Source: Silvibacterium bohemicum
Lineage (GTDB): Bacteria > Acidobacteriota > Terriglobia > Terriglobales > Acidobacteriaceae
Direction of reading: 5' to 3'
Assembly: GCF_001006305.1 (NCBI RefSeq)
Contig: NZ_LBHJ01000020.1
Span: 558,001 to 622,000, forward strand
DNA: 64,000 nt
Each line of letters starts with the position of its first letter. The first letter of the stretch is position 1. Of this stretch, positions 26,785 through 35,009 are shown in pieces. Position numbers and translations under genes: made by a program. A model generated the notes under the pieces. It worked only from the letters and a program-made list of their open reading frames with translations. It had not been told where the DNA came from and ran no database searches.

Positions 26785-27516
26785 TTATAAAGTTTGCGTC
26801 AACGATTCCCGTGCCAATGTGGCTAACGCCGAGGCGGCAGCGCGGCTGGCGGTCCCAAGCTTGACCAGCGACGGCCAGTACCATGGGCGGAGGCCAATAT
26901 AGGCCAGGAAGGCTGGCATGCGCAGCTCCCCTTCCCACGAGATGAAGCGGCTGAAGTCCGGCAGACGGTCGGTATATCCATCGGAAACGCCTTTGAAGCA
27001 ATAGAAACGGCTCTTCTGCTGGCTGGCCAGCCGGGCGACCGCAGCCGCTTCCATGTCGACCAGGACGGCCTGGTTCCTCTCCGCCAGCTTGCGCTTTTCG
27101 TGTAGACGGGCGACGCGGTTCAGGGTGAGCAGGCGGGTTCCGGCGGAATCTCCGGTGGCGAATCGCTTTCCCGACTGGAGATCGATCACCTCGGAGATGG
27201 ACGCGGCCATGCCCGGCTTGATGGCGCAGGTCAGAGCGCCAGCCCATCCGTAGGAGACGAGTACGTTGGGGTGAAACTCGGAGTTCGCCTGCGCCACGGC
27301 GCGATTGGCGGCAGCGGCGCCCATGCCTCCGGCTATGGCGATACAGGGGTAGTCGCCAATGGAGCCGGTCCAGGCATGCTTCCCGGTCTGCTTCCATCCC
27401 TGGACGAGCGGCTTCAACTCGCCGGGAAGAGCGGCGATGATGGCGATGCGTGTTTGAGAAGACGATGGAGGCGTAGATTGAACCAGAGAGCGATCCCTCA
27501 GCGGCTGAAGCCGCAC
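26785..27516 (-). CDS. hpnG: Hopanoid-associated nucleoside phosphorylase HpnG
   Basis: HpnG removes adenine from adenosylhopane to give ribosylhopane or its phosphate. The 243 residues fit the purine nucleoside phosphorylase/MTA nucleosidase fold: IAIIAALPGELKPLVQGW at the start, GGMGAAAANRAVAQA, VSYGWAGAL, and the substrate-binding VDMEAAAVARLA and FKGVSDGY. The only start codon in this frame is a GTG at 27516. It lies inside the family A repeat, so about 20 N-terminal residues (RLQPLRDRSLVQSTPPSSSQ) derive partly from the repeat. Context (hpnA upstream, dehydrogenases downstream) supports HpnG over a general phosphorylase. Confidence 0.78.
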   Translation of the reverse strand: MRLQPLRDRSLVQSTPPSSSQTRIAIIAALPGELKPLVQGWKQTGKHAWTGSIGDYPCIAIAGGMGAAAANRAVAQANSEFHPNVLVSYGWAGALTCAIKPGMAASISEVIDLQSGKRFATGDSAGTRLLTLNRVARLHEKRKLAERNQAVLVDMEAAAVARLASQQKSRFYCFKGVSDGYTDRLPDFSRFISWEGELRMPAFLAYIGLRPWYWPSLVKLGTASRAAASALATLARESLTQTL

Positions 27517-27560
27517 AGATTTGGTTATTCCATGTACGGGCTGAAGCCCGTACCCTTCAA
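27492..27560. repeat. Interspersed palindromic element, family A (second copy)
   Basis: It has CCCTCAGCGGCTGAAGCCGCA, then TACGGGCTGAAGCCCGTACCC, the same layout as 3239-3309. It covers the hpnG start codon on the minus strand. Confidence 0.7.
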
Positions 27561-27620
27561 CTAAAGCCCGTACCCTTCACGATAGCCCGCACCCTTCACT
27601 CAAACCCGTATTCTCAACGC
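27541..27620. repeat. Decaying 20-base tandem repeat
   Basis: Four consecutive 20-base units derive from the right arm of the family A element: CTGAAGCCCGTACCCTTCAA, CTAAAGCCCGTACCCTTCAC, GATAGCCCGCACCCTTCACT and CAAACCCGTATTCTCAACGC. Similarity falls from left to right. They fill the gap between hpnA and hpnG. Confidence 0.75.
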
Positions 27621-27696
27621 AAGACGGCACCCATCGCCCGGATTCTTTAGGTCCGACCCCTGCGACTTGACGATCGGGCGAATGTCTCTCCGAAGG

Positions 27697-28692
27697 TCAT
27701 GCCGGCGGCGCGTATCCGTGCGCGCGAAACCAGGCGATGGCGGCTCGCAGTGCCTCATAGACCGGGACGATGCGGAAATCGAGTTCGCGCTGGGCCTTGG
27801 CAGATGAAGCGAACATCTTCTTCCTGCCCATGCGCACCGCTTCCATGGTAGCCCGCGGCTCCTTGCCCAGGATGCGGCCGGTGATGGTTTCATCGAAGAA
27901 GGCGAAGATCATGGCGACGGAGTGCGGCACCTTCATTGTCGGCGACGGGAGGCCGGTAATAGCGGACATCTTGTCCAGAATCTGCTTCAGCGTGAGGTTC
28001 TCCCCGCCGAGAATGTAGCGCTCGCCGGAGCGGCCTTTTTCGAGCGCAGCCGCATGGGTTCTGGCGACCTCCGCCACATCCACCAGGTTCAGCCCGGTAT
28101 CGACGTATGCGGGAAATTTCTTGTTCAAAAAATCGACGACGATACGGCCGGTCGGCGTAGGTTTGACGTCCTGCGCGCCGATAGGTGTGGTGGGGTTCAG
28201 GATGATGACCTGCTGGCCGGCGCGGGCGGCTTCGATCGCCACCTGCTCGGCCATGAACTTCGACCGCTTGTAGTGGCCGACCATGTCGGCGAGTGAGACG
28301 GGCGTGGTTTCGTCGACGATGGTACCGTCCGATTTGAATCCCATGGTGGCTACGCTGGAGGTGTAGACGACGCGCGCGATCCCCTCTTCCCGCGCAATGC
28401 GCAACAGGGAGCGCGTGCCCTCGACATTGGCGGCATACATATCCTGCGGATCGCGAACCCAGAGGCGGTAGTCGGCAGCGACGTGCATCAGGGCGTCGCA
28501 GCCGCGGATCGACGAACGCAGCGTTTCGGGCTGCCGCAGGTCGCCGACGATGGTCTCGGCCTGCAGCCCCTCCAGATTCGCCATGTTGCTGGTGGGCCGC
28601 ACCAGCAGGCGAAGCTGCGCTCCCTGCAATGCAAGGTGCTTCGCGACATGCGCGCCGACAAAACCTGTAGCTCCAGTGAGAAAGACCTTCAT
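27697..28692 (-). CDS. hpnA: Hopanoid-associated sugar epimerase HpnA
   Basis: This is an extended SDR (NAD-dependent epimerase/dehydratase) of 331 residues. The Rossmann motif is GATGFVGAHVAKHL. VRPTSNMANLEGLQAETIVGD is the characteristic opening of the HpnA group. The catalytic residues are Ser in YTSSVATMG and Tyr-Lys in HYKRSKFMAEQ. HpnA occurs in hopanoid gene clusters, but its exact reaction is not established. It is the first gene of the minus-strand run hpnA-hpnG-adh-adh-hpnD. The gap to the divergent radical SAM gene is 150 bases and must contain both promoters. Confidence 0.8.
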   Translation of the reverse strand: MKVFLTGATGFVGAHVAKHLALQGAQLRLLVRPTSNMANLEGLQAETIVGDLRQPETLRSSIRGCDALMHVAADYRLWVRDPQDMYAANVEGTRSLLRIAREEGIARVVYTSSVATMGFKSDGTIVDETTPVSLADMVGHYKRSKFMAEQVAIEAARAGQQVIILNPTTPIGAQDVKPTPTGRIVVDFLNKKFPAYVDTGLNLVDVAEVARTHAAALEKGRSGERYILGGENLTLKQILDKMSAITGLPSPTMKVPHSVAMIFAFFDETITGRILGKEPRATMEAVRMGRKKMFASSAKAQRELDFRIVPVYEALRAAIAWFRAHGYAPPA

Positions 28693-28842
28693 GTGATAGG
28701 GAAAGAACTTCTGCCCGAACGGTCATTTTACGGGAAGCAGGCCTGGACCGTATTCAGGATGCGCGAAGACGTCCCGCCAATCGAATGACATTCCCGTGAC
28801 ATCCGCGCCGTCCGCGTGGCGATACCCTGAAGAGGTCCCGAT

Positions 28843-29907
28843 ATGACGACTTCTCTCGTCCAGATAGCGACGCCTCCTGCCGCCTCTTCGCTTGCCTCGC
28901 AGGTGATCGAACAGCTGCCGGTGCTGGTGCTTTTTCCGCACAATCGCTGCAACTGCCGGTGCCTGATGTGTGACATCTGGAGGATTCGCGAGGTTCGCGA
29001 GATCCGGACTGAAGATCTTCTGCCTCACCTCGAGTCGTTTCGCGCGCTGGGCACGCGCTGGATCGCGTTGTCTGGCGGCGAAGCACTGCTGCACCAAGAC
29101 CTGCGCGGCTTCATGGAGGTTTTGCGTAACGAAGGCATCCGCATCACGATACTTTCGACCGGCCTGCTGCTCGGCGAGAAGGCCGCAGAGATCGCCGAGT
29201 TCGTCGACGACGTGATCGTCTCACTGGATGGCCCACGCGAAACCCATAACAAAATTCGCCGCGTTCGCGACGCCTTCGAGCAGATGGCGCATGGCATCGC
29301 TGGCCTGCGATCGCTACGCAAAGACATGCAGATTGCGGCGCGCAGCACCGTACAGAAGAATAACTTCCGGCAGATAGCGCAGACCATCGACGCGGCGCAC
29401 GAGCTGGGGTTGGACTCCATCTCGTTTCTTCCTGTCGATGCGACGTCGGAAGCCTTTAATCGCGAGGATGGATGGAGCGATGACCGGCAGGCGACGGTCA
29501 CACTGAGCCGCGAAGAAGTCACCGAGCTTTCGGATGGGCTGGAACAGTTGAGCATCGACTATGCCGAGGATTTCCGGAGCGGGTTCATCCGCGAGAGCCC
29601 GGAGAAGATGCGCCGCATCGTCCATCATTTCCGCAGCGCGCTCGGGGATGCGGAGCCGGTCGCTCCTCGCTGCAACGCGCCCTGGGTCTCGGCGGTCGTC
29701 GAGGCCGATGGAACGGTGCGGCCCTGCTTCTTTCATCCCAGCATCGGCAATTTTTATGAGCGTCCGCTGGCTGAGATCGTGAACAGCGATGCCGCCCTGC
29801 GCTTTCGCGCTTCGCTGGATATCGAGAGCAACGCCATCTGCAAGAAATGCGTCTGCTCGCTCTACTACTCGGAAGCTCCTATCAATTCCGAAGACGCCGC
29901 GAGATAG
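28843..29907 (+). CDS. Radical SAM protein with SPASM-type C-terminus
   Basis: The protein of 354 residues has the 4Fe-4S motif Cys36-X3-Cys40-X2-Cys43 (with an additional Cys38) in RCNCRCLMCDIW. SAM-domain strands include WIALSGGEALLHQDL and VIVSLDGPRETHNKIR. The C-terminal part has CNAPWVSAVVEADGTVRPC and ends CKKCVCSLYYSE, a SPASM or twitch auxiliary-cluster pattern as in MoaA/PqqE-like maturases. It is not HpnH, whose motif differs. A ribosome-binding site (GAAGAGG) precedes the ATG. The substrate is unknown. The divergent arrangement with hpnA suggests a link to lipid chemistry. Confidence 0.85.
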   Translation: MTTSLVQIATPPAASSLASQVIEQLPVLVLFPHNRCNCRCLMCDIWRIREVREIRTEDLLPHLESFRALGTRWIALSGGEALLHQDLRGFMEVLRNEGIRITILSTGLLLGEKAAEIAEFVDDVIVSLDGPRETHNKIRRVRDAFEQMAHGIAGLRSLRKDMQIAARSTVQKNNFRQIAQTIDAAHELGLDSISFLPVDATSEAFNREDGWSDDRQATVTLSREEVTELSDGLEQLSIDYAEDFRSGFIRESPEKMRRIVHHFRSALGDAEPVAPRCNAPWVSAVVEADGTVRPCFFHPSIGNFYERPLAEIVNSDAALRFRASLDIESNAICKKCVCSLYYSEAPINSEDAAR

Positions 29908-29918
29908 CTCGCCTGAGC

Positions 29919-29947
29919 TGAGTTTCCTCGGCTTCGCTCGGAATGAC
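29919..29947. repeat. Interspersed element, family C (short form)
   Basis: It has GTTTCCTCGGCTTCGCTCGGAATGACC, the same ending type as the copies at 4228 and 23363. It sits just before a terminator. Confidence 0.45.
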
Positions 29948-29960
29948 CTCCTGAAGAAAT

Positions 29961-29992
29961 AAAGGCGCGGCATTGAGATGCCGTGCCTTTTT
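29961..29992. terminator. Bidirectional Rho-independent terminator
   Basis: AAAGGCGCGGCAT and ATGCCGTGCCTTT pair with one G-U and a four-base loop. An A-tract on the left and a T-tract on the right let it serve both converging genes (radical SAM and inositol-phosphate synthase). Confidence 0.88.
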
Positions 29993-30023
29993 CATTTCCG
30001 ATTCGCTGGAACGCGATTCAGGG

Positions 30024-31346
30024 TTAGTCGTAGTACTCGAGTCCGAGGTGGGTGATCAGCTCATGCCCCATGATGTGGCGGAGGGTGTTCTTGAGCTTCA
30101 TCTGCTGGATGAAGAGATCGTGCTCGGGATACAGGCCGGGGGCGCTCTGCGGGGACTTGAAGTAGAAGCTCAGCCACTCCTGAATGCCTAAGTGCTTCAG
30201 CGCCGGAGTCCGCTGCGCGAGGTCCAGAAGGATGACCAGATCGAGGGCCAGAGGCGCGGCGAGGATCGAATCGCGGCAGAGGAAATCAACCTTGATCTGC
30301 ATGGGATATCCGAGCCATCCGAAGATGTCGATATTGTCCCAACCCTCTTTGTTATCACCGCGCGGCGGGTAATAGTTGATGCGAACCTTGTGGTACAGAT
30401 CCTTGTAGAGATCGGGGTAAAGCTCGGGCTGGAAGATGTAATCCAGCACACCCAGCTTCGACTCTTCCTTGGTCTTGAAGGACTCGGGATCGTCCAGCAC
30501 CTCGCCATCGCGGTTGCCGAGGATGTTGGTCGAGTACCAGCCGCTGACTCCCAGCATGCGCGACTTGAAGGCCGGAGCGAGAACCGTCTTGATGAAGGTC
30601 TGGCCGGTCTTGAAGTCCTTGCCGCAGATGGGTGCGCCGGTCTGCTTGGAGAGCTCGATCATGCAAGGCAGGTCGACGGTGAGGTTCGGTGCTCCGTTGG
30701 CGAAGGGAATGCCCTCCTTAAGGGCGGCATAGGCGTAAATCTGCGAGGGAGCGATGGCGGGGTCGTTGTCGACCAGTCCCTTCTCAAAGGCGACAAGGGT
30801 CTGGTGAACAGCCGTGGGCTCGAGGAAGATCTCGGTCGAGCCGGTCCAGATCATGACCACGCGCTCCACCTTGGACTTGAAGTTCTGGATGTCGGCAATG
30901 ACCTGCTGGGCGAGATCGCACTTGTTCTTGCCAGTCTTCACGTGCGTGCCGTTCAGCCGCTTGACGTAGTGCTGGTCGAAGACGGCGGGCATCGGCTTGA
31001 TGTTCTCGAGAAACGGCTTGATGGTGTTCAGGTGGTCGTTGTCCAGCACCTGGGCGTGCTTGGCCGCCTCGTACATGTCCTCGGGGAAGATTTCCCAGCC
31101 AGTGAAGACGATGTCGTCGAGTGAGGCCAGCGGCGCAAAATCCTTAATCAGCGGCGTGTTGTTGTCGGTCCGCTTGCCGAGGCGGATGGTCCCCATTTGG
31201 GTGAGTGAGCCAATCGGTTTGGCCAAACCTTTGCGGACCGCCTCGACCCCGGCAATCAGCGTGGTGGCCACGGCGCCCATGCCGACCACCATGACTCCAA
31301 GTTTTCCTTCTGCTGGCTGAATGTTTTCAGCCTTGGGTGTAGACAT
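30024..31346 (-). CDS. myo-Inositol-1-phosphate (inositol-3-phosphate) synthase
   Basis: The enzyme turns glucose-6-phosphate into inositol phosphate with catalytic NAD. The 440 residues have GVMVVGMGAVATTLIAGVEA (NAD site), SGWYSTNILGNRDGEVL (conserved core with substrate contacts) and PQLYPDLYK-like sequence in the dimer region. DSILAAPLALDLV closes the active site. The length matches the bacterial and archaeal group with a long insertion. The product could serve inositol phospholipids, lipid headgroups or compatible solutes. It is alone on its strand here, with a 206-base leader to the next gene upstream. Confidence 0.93.
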   Translation of the reverse strand: MSTPKAENIQPAEGKLGVMVVGMGAVATTLIAGVEAVRKGLAKPIGSLTQMGTIRLGKRTDNNTPLIKDFAPLASLDDIVFTGWEIFPEDMYEAAKHAQVLDNDHLNTIKPFLENIKPMPAVFDQHYVKRLNGTHVKTGKNKCDLAQQVIADIQNFKSKVERVVMIWTGSTEIFLEPTAVHQTLVAFEKGLVDNDPAIAPSQIYAYAALKEGIPFANGAPNLTVDLPCMIELSKQTGAPICGKDFKTGQTFIKTVLAPAFKSRMLGVSGWYSTNILGNRDGEVLDDPESFKTKEESKLGVLDYIFQPELYPDLYKDLYHKVRINYYPPRGDNKEGWDNIDIFGWLGYPMQIKVDFLCRDSILAAPLALDLVILLDLAQRTPALKHLGIQEWLSFYFKSPQSAPGLYPEHDLFIQQMKLKNTLRHIMGHELITHLGLEYYD

Positions 31347-31552
31347 CGCGTGCTGGTCTTCCTCTCAATTGAAAATGTTTGAGGTTACAAACATTTCAGT
31401 GTCGCCCGCGCCGCGCAGGTTTGGCAAACATCGCGGGCTCAAGCGGTGGATTCCGCACTTCAATGGAGAAGACCGGCCATCCAGTGACAGCCGGTAGGTT
31501 TTCCTCCCGGCCATCCCTGCTTCGCGGCCTAATCTTCGGGGATCTGGGGGTT

Positions 31553-32296
31553 CTAGCGGATTACGCCGTTGGCGATCTTCATCCAGAACGGCGGAGCCTT
31601 CAGCAACAGTTGAATGGCGAAGGTCTGAACGACGATCAACGCGGGTAGCGCGTAGAGATACACCGGATGCACTCGCCTGTTGAGGATCAGGTCGCGCACG
31701 ACGCCGAGAAAGATCAGCAGGTCAACGCCTGCATAGAACCACGGAAATGGCAGAAGGTATTCCGGAAAACGCCCAAAAGCGGCCGCAGTAAGCGCGCAGG
31801 AGGCGATCAGGACCAGGCGGCGATGAAACTCAGGCTTCTTCCGCCAGAAAATTGCCAGCGCAAAGGGAACAGTGAACGAGGCGATATCACAGAACTGTAC
31901 GCTCAGAAACGGAACCACCGAGTCGTCATGGAGATAAAGGATGTGAAACCGCGCCATGCCGACGGCGGCGGATATCCCTAGAACGGGAATTACCACACCC
32001 AGAGCGGCGCCGAACCAGCCGAGGCTGCGATGGATACGCACATTGCGGGTACGGACCAGCGCAGACTGCAGGATGAAAAATACTACCCATCCCGAAAAGA
32101 CCGTCGCGTGAAGATAGAGGAGCCATGGACGGCGAGGTGTGGCATGGATCAGGTTGTGGTCAATGGTATGGCTGAAGCCATAAATCACAGTCACCGCAAT
32201 CAGCAGGGACATGAAGAAGTAGAAGTACTTGTTCAGCAGACTCACGAATGGAGTGGTTCCAGCCTGCCTGGCAATACCCGCGTACATGGTATTCAT
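31553..32296 (-). CDS. Multi-pass membrane protein, unknown function
   Basis: I do not recognise it with confidence. The 247 residues contain about seven membrane helices. A His-rich pattern (HTIDHNLIHATPRRPWLLYLHATVFSG and RIHRSLGWFGAALG) resembles DUF2306-like and haem-associated membrane families, but that match is uncertain. Its stop codon is 206 bases upstream of the inositol-phosphate synthase start, so they may share a transcript or not. Confidence 0.7.
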   Translation of the reverse strand: MNTMYAGIARQAGTTPFVSLLNKYFYFFMSLLIAVTVIYGFSHTIDHNLIHATPRRPWLLYLHATVFSGWVVFFILQSALVRTRNVRIHRSLGWFGAALGVVIPVLGISAAVGMARFHILYLHDDSVVPFLSVQFCDIASFTVPFALAIFWRKKPEFHRRLVLIASCALTAAAFGRFPEYLLPFPWFYAGVDLLIFLGVVRDLILNRRVHPVYLYALPALIVVQTFAIQLLLKAPPFWMKIANGVIR

Positions 32297-32516
32297 AGAG
32301 GCCTCAATGGAGTCCGATTAATTTTTTGTGGGGAGAGAAAAATGGTAGCACGCAGGCATTAACACCGGCTGCCCGTCCTGTATTCCTGCAGGCAGCCGAT
32401 TCAAGTACTGTTTCCGTTGCATGGGGCAGGCGTGAGCGCCGCAAACAGCCGCCAGTTCACGGCGCAGCGCTCAGAGAAGAATGGAGCCGGCGCATTTTGA
32501 CACCGGAAGCGGGTTC

Positions 32517-33155
32517 TTATGCCTGGCTAGGCCGCACGCGGTCCTTCCAGTGTGTCCAGACGAACCAGACGATGCCAGCGAGAATCACGATTTCGACGGC
32601 GAGGTGGAAGCGATGGAAGGCGGTCTTAAACGCGGGATTGGTCTCCCAGGCCTGACCGAGCTTCATGCCTACGTAGGCCAGGACGAAGCACCACGGCCAT
32701 GATCCGAGAAATGTGTAGATATGGAAGCGAAGCTGGTTCATGCGCGCGATTCCGGCGGGAAGCGCGATGAATGTGCGGATGACGGGGAGCAGACGGCCTA
32801 CGAAAACGGTGATCGATCCGTAGCGGCTGAAAAAATGTTCGGCGCGATCCAGATCGCGTTGATCGAGCAGAACGAACCGCCCATATTTGGCAATGAAGGG
32901 CCGACCTCCCCACGCGCCGATCCAGTAGGCGATGGCCGAGCCGAGATTGCAGCCGATGGCTCCGGCGGTGGCCACGCCGATCAGAGTGAGTTGTCCGGCA
33001 TGCACCAGATAGCCGGCGAAGGGCATGATGATTTCAGAAGGAAGCGGGATACAGGCGGATTCGATGCCCATCAGCGAAGCGACGCCGGCATATCCGGAAG
33101 CCGAGATAACAGCGATGATGAAGTGGGCCAGAAGAGCGATGATTTTCTCAGACAT
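32517..33155 (-). CDS. DedA-family membrane protein
   Basis: The protein has 212 residues. DedA proteins are polyprenyl-phosphate or phospholipid flippases. Family marks are MGIESACIPLPSEIIMPFAGYL near the N-terminus and VFVGRLLPVIRTFIALPAGIARM, which contains the conserved Arg and Pro residues of the membrane-dipping loop. Five to six helices are predicted. The gap to the upstream anti-sigma gene on the same strand is about 90 bases, so a joint transcript is possible. The substrate is not defined. Confidence 0.92.
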   Translation of the reverse strand: MSEKIIALLAHFIIAVISASGYAGVASLMGIESACIPLPSEIIMPFAGYLVHAGQLTLIGVATAGAIGCNLGSAIAYWIGAWGGRPFIAKYGRFVLLDQRDLDRAEHFFSRYGSITVFVGRLLPVIRTFIALPAGIARMNQLRFHIYTFLGSWPWCFVLAYVGMKLGQAWETNPAFKTAFHRFHLAVEIVILAGIVWFVWTHWKDRVRPSQA

Positions 33156-33247
33156 TCGTGGGCAGTATACGTGAGGACTCCGCGTCGCAGCGATACGCGC
33201 CTCAGCGTTGGCATTGGTTGGCCGCGTCGCTGTAAAACCTGAGCGGC

Positions 33248-33709
33248 TCAGTCAATCTGCGGTTTGTCGCGGCGCACCGCGTACCAGAGCCCGCTGCAGA
33301 CGAAAACGGCGGCGAAGCCGGCTCCTGCGATGGATTCGGTCATGGTCTTTGCCGTAAGCCCGGGCAGCATGGACTCTCCCGCATGCGCGGACAGCGCACG
33401 CATTCCCCAGGCGATGAAGATCACGGCGTAGAGCAGGCCTGCGCCTTTGAGTACACGAACCACGCGCTCGGCGCGATCGAGCGCAGAAACTCTCTGACGG
33501 CGCTGGACAGCGGCCCACAGCTGCATGGCGGGCGGCAGCTCAGCACGAGCTTTCAGCTTCGCGGCATCGCTGCGGAGGGCAGGTGCGATCTCCAATGCCT
33601 GCCGGCAATCTGCGCAGGCATCTTTGTGGCGCAGCAGCGCGGCCGGCCAAGCGCCGGAGCGCTGCGCCCGGATCATCTCGCCCTCGAACTTGCATCGCAT
33701 CGCGCTCAT
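33248..33709 (-). CDS. Zinc-finger anti-sigma factor, membrane-anchored
   Basis: The 153 residues start with a short region holding the zinc motif H-X3-C-X2-C (RHKDACADC), typical of anti-sigma domains that clasp ECF sigma factors. Two membrane helices (about 90-107 and 128-145) follow the linker, so a signal may cross the membrane. Its ATG overlaps the sigma gene stop by four bases, as expected for a sigma/anti-sigma pair. The signal is unknown. Confidence 0.82.
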   Translation of the reverse strand: MSAMRCKFEGEMIRAQRSGAWPAALLRHKDACADCRQALEIAPALRSDAAKLKARAELPPAMQLWAAVQRRQRVSALDRAERVVRVLKGAGLLYAVIFIAWGMRALSAHAGESMLPGLTAKTMTESIAGAGFAAVFVCSGLWYAVRRDKPQID

Positions 33710-34308
33710 TTCTTCTCCATTGTAGACAGAGTTCCTTGATTCGCCGGACCTCCCGGCAGCAGCATCGAAGCTGCGCGGCGGCGCGCACGAAAGAGCAGCA
33801 GCCGGATGCTCAGCGCGCTGAGGCCGGTGGTCGCGGCGATCTCCGCGTGGCTCATGCCTTCCACATACGCCAGCCAGAGCAATTGCCGCTCCCGCGGCTT
33901 CATCCGCTGCATGGCGCGCTGGACATCCATGCGGGCGGCTTCGTCTCCCGCCAAAGTTGGCAGGTCGGGCATCGGCTCGTCATCGATTGCGTGGCCATAG
34001 ATTGCCTGATCGTGCATCGCCTGCTCGCCGCCGCGCCGCCACCGGTCATGCAGAAGATTGGTGGCGATGCGGAAGAGATAGCTGCGGGTCTGCGCCTCGT
34101 CGAGGCCACGCGGATTGCGGACGAAGAAGCGGCAATAAGTCTCCTGCAACAGATCGTCGGCGACATCGGCACGCCCGGAAACTCTTCGCAGATAGGCCCA
34201 GAGCGGACGCGCCGTGCGGTCATAGATGACCTTGAAGGCCTCTTCATCCATGGCGGCGTCGCGGCTGCTGCCTCCGGCGTAGTTCGTGATGGTGTCGGCC
34301 AGGGTCAT
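33706..34308 (-). CDS. ECF RNA polymerase sigma factor
   Basis: The protein of 200 residues has sigma-2 (about 20-85, DVADDLLQETYCRFF) and sigma-4 (about 130-185, MKPRERQLLWLAYVEGMSHA then EIAATTGLSALSIRLLLFRA). The spacer between them is short, as in ECF types. The downstream overlapping gene encodes its anti-sigma factor. Three 14-base tandem repeats lie about 15 bases upstream of the start and may hold its control region. Confidence 0.92.
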   Translation of the reverse strand: MTLADTITNYAGGSSRDAAMDEEAFKVIYDRTARPLWAYLRRVSGRADVADDLLQETYCRFFVRNPRGLDEAQTRSYLFRIATNLLHDRWRRGGEQAMHDQAIYGHAIDDEPMPDLPTLAGDEAARMDVQRAMQRMKPRERQLLWLAYVEGMSHAEIAATTGLSALSIRLLLFRARRRAASMLLPGGPANQGTLSTMEKK

Positions 34309-34322
34309 TGAAAAAATTTGCG

Positions 34323-34364
34323 CTAGCTTCGCGGTCCTAGCTCCGTAGTCCTAGCTCCGTGGCC
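34323..34364. repeat. Triple 14-base tandem repeat upstream of the ECF sigma gene
   Basis: Three units, CTAGCTTCGCGGTC, CTAGCTCCGTAGTC and CTAGCTCCGTGGCC, lie head to tail. The last unit contains the stop codon of the upstream gene (34351-34353). Confidence 0.7.
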
Positions 34365-34791
34365 CACGATCGAAAAGCCCGAACGAGCGAGAGAGGAAGA
34401 ACGACACAACGGCAGCGACGCCGAAGCCCACGCCTAACGCCACCGCCAGGATTCCGAAGATGGTGAAAGCTTCGTCCGAGAACGGCAGCTTCGAGCGCAG
34501 CACCAGTAGCGCCGCTCCAAAGCAGGCGATGATGATGCCGGCCTGCGTGCTGCTGAGAATACGTTCGTAAGGCGTAACTCGTTCCGTGGTCAGATCGGCA
34601 ACGAACTTCTGGCCAGAGGGCGTGTTGACATAGGCCAGCACATTTTCAGCCGAGCCCAATTGGTGCAACAGCCGACTCTGCACATCGGCTTGAAATCTTG
34701 CAATTTTGTAGCGGCGGATCGAAGAGAAGAGAACCCAGACGATCCAGCCGATCATGAAAAATAAGCTTCCCGGTACGAGAACATCCTGCAT
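34351..34791 (-). CDS. Small membrane protein, unknown function
   Basis: The 146 residues are unrecognised. A membrane helix spans about residues 8-24 (FFMIGWIVWVLFSSI). A soluble region with TPSGQKFVADLTTERVTPYE is followed by two more helices (IIIACFGAALLVL and GILAVALGVGFGVAAVVSFF). The chosen ATG has GGAG eight bases upstream. An in-frame start at 34827 gives 12 more residues. It reads into the ECF sigma gene on the same strand with a 42-base gap, so it may be controlled with it. Confidence 0.65.
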   Translation of the reverse strand: MQDVLVPGSLFFMIGWIVWVLFSSIRRYKIARFQADVQSRLLHQLGSAENVLAYVNTPSGQKFVADLTTERVTPYERILSSTQAGIIIACFGAALLVLRSKLPFSDEAFTIFGILAVALGVGFGVAAVVSFFLSRSFGLFDRGPRS

Positions 34792-35009
34792 GGCGTGCGC
34801 TCCTGTGGAGGAAATAACCGCGTTCATCCGATAAAACGAGCGGATGGGTGGAACGGTTAACAGGGGGAGCAGATTTTTATTTTGGGGACAGTCGCCGGCT
34901 GCGCCGCAGGCTGATATTGGCGGGCGCGCAATCCCCGCCGCGTGCTAGAAAGCATACCGTTTTCGCCTGTAATTCGGATGCGTTCGGGAGAGATGCTGGA
35001 CTGGTTGCC

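Noticed and set aside
27541-27620. CRISPR-like array
   Set aside because: The units are directly adjacent without spacers and decay in sequence. There are no cas genes in the window.
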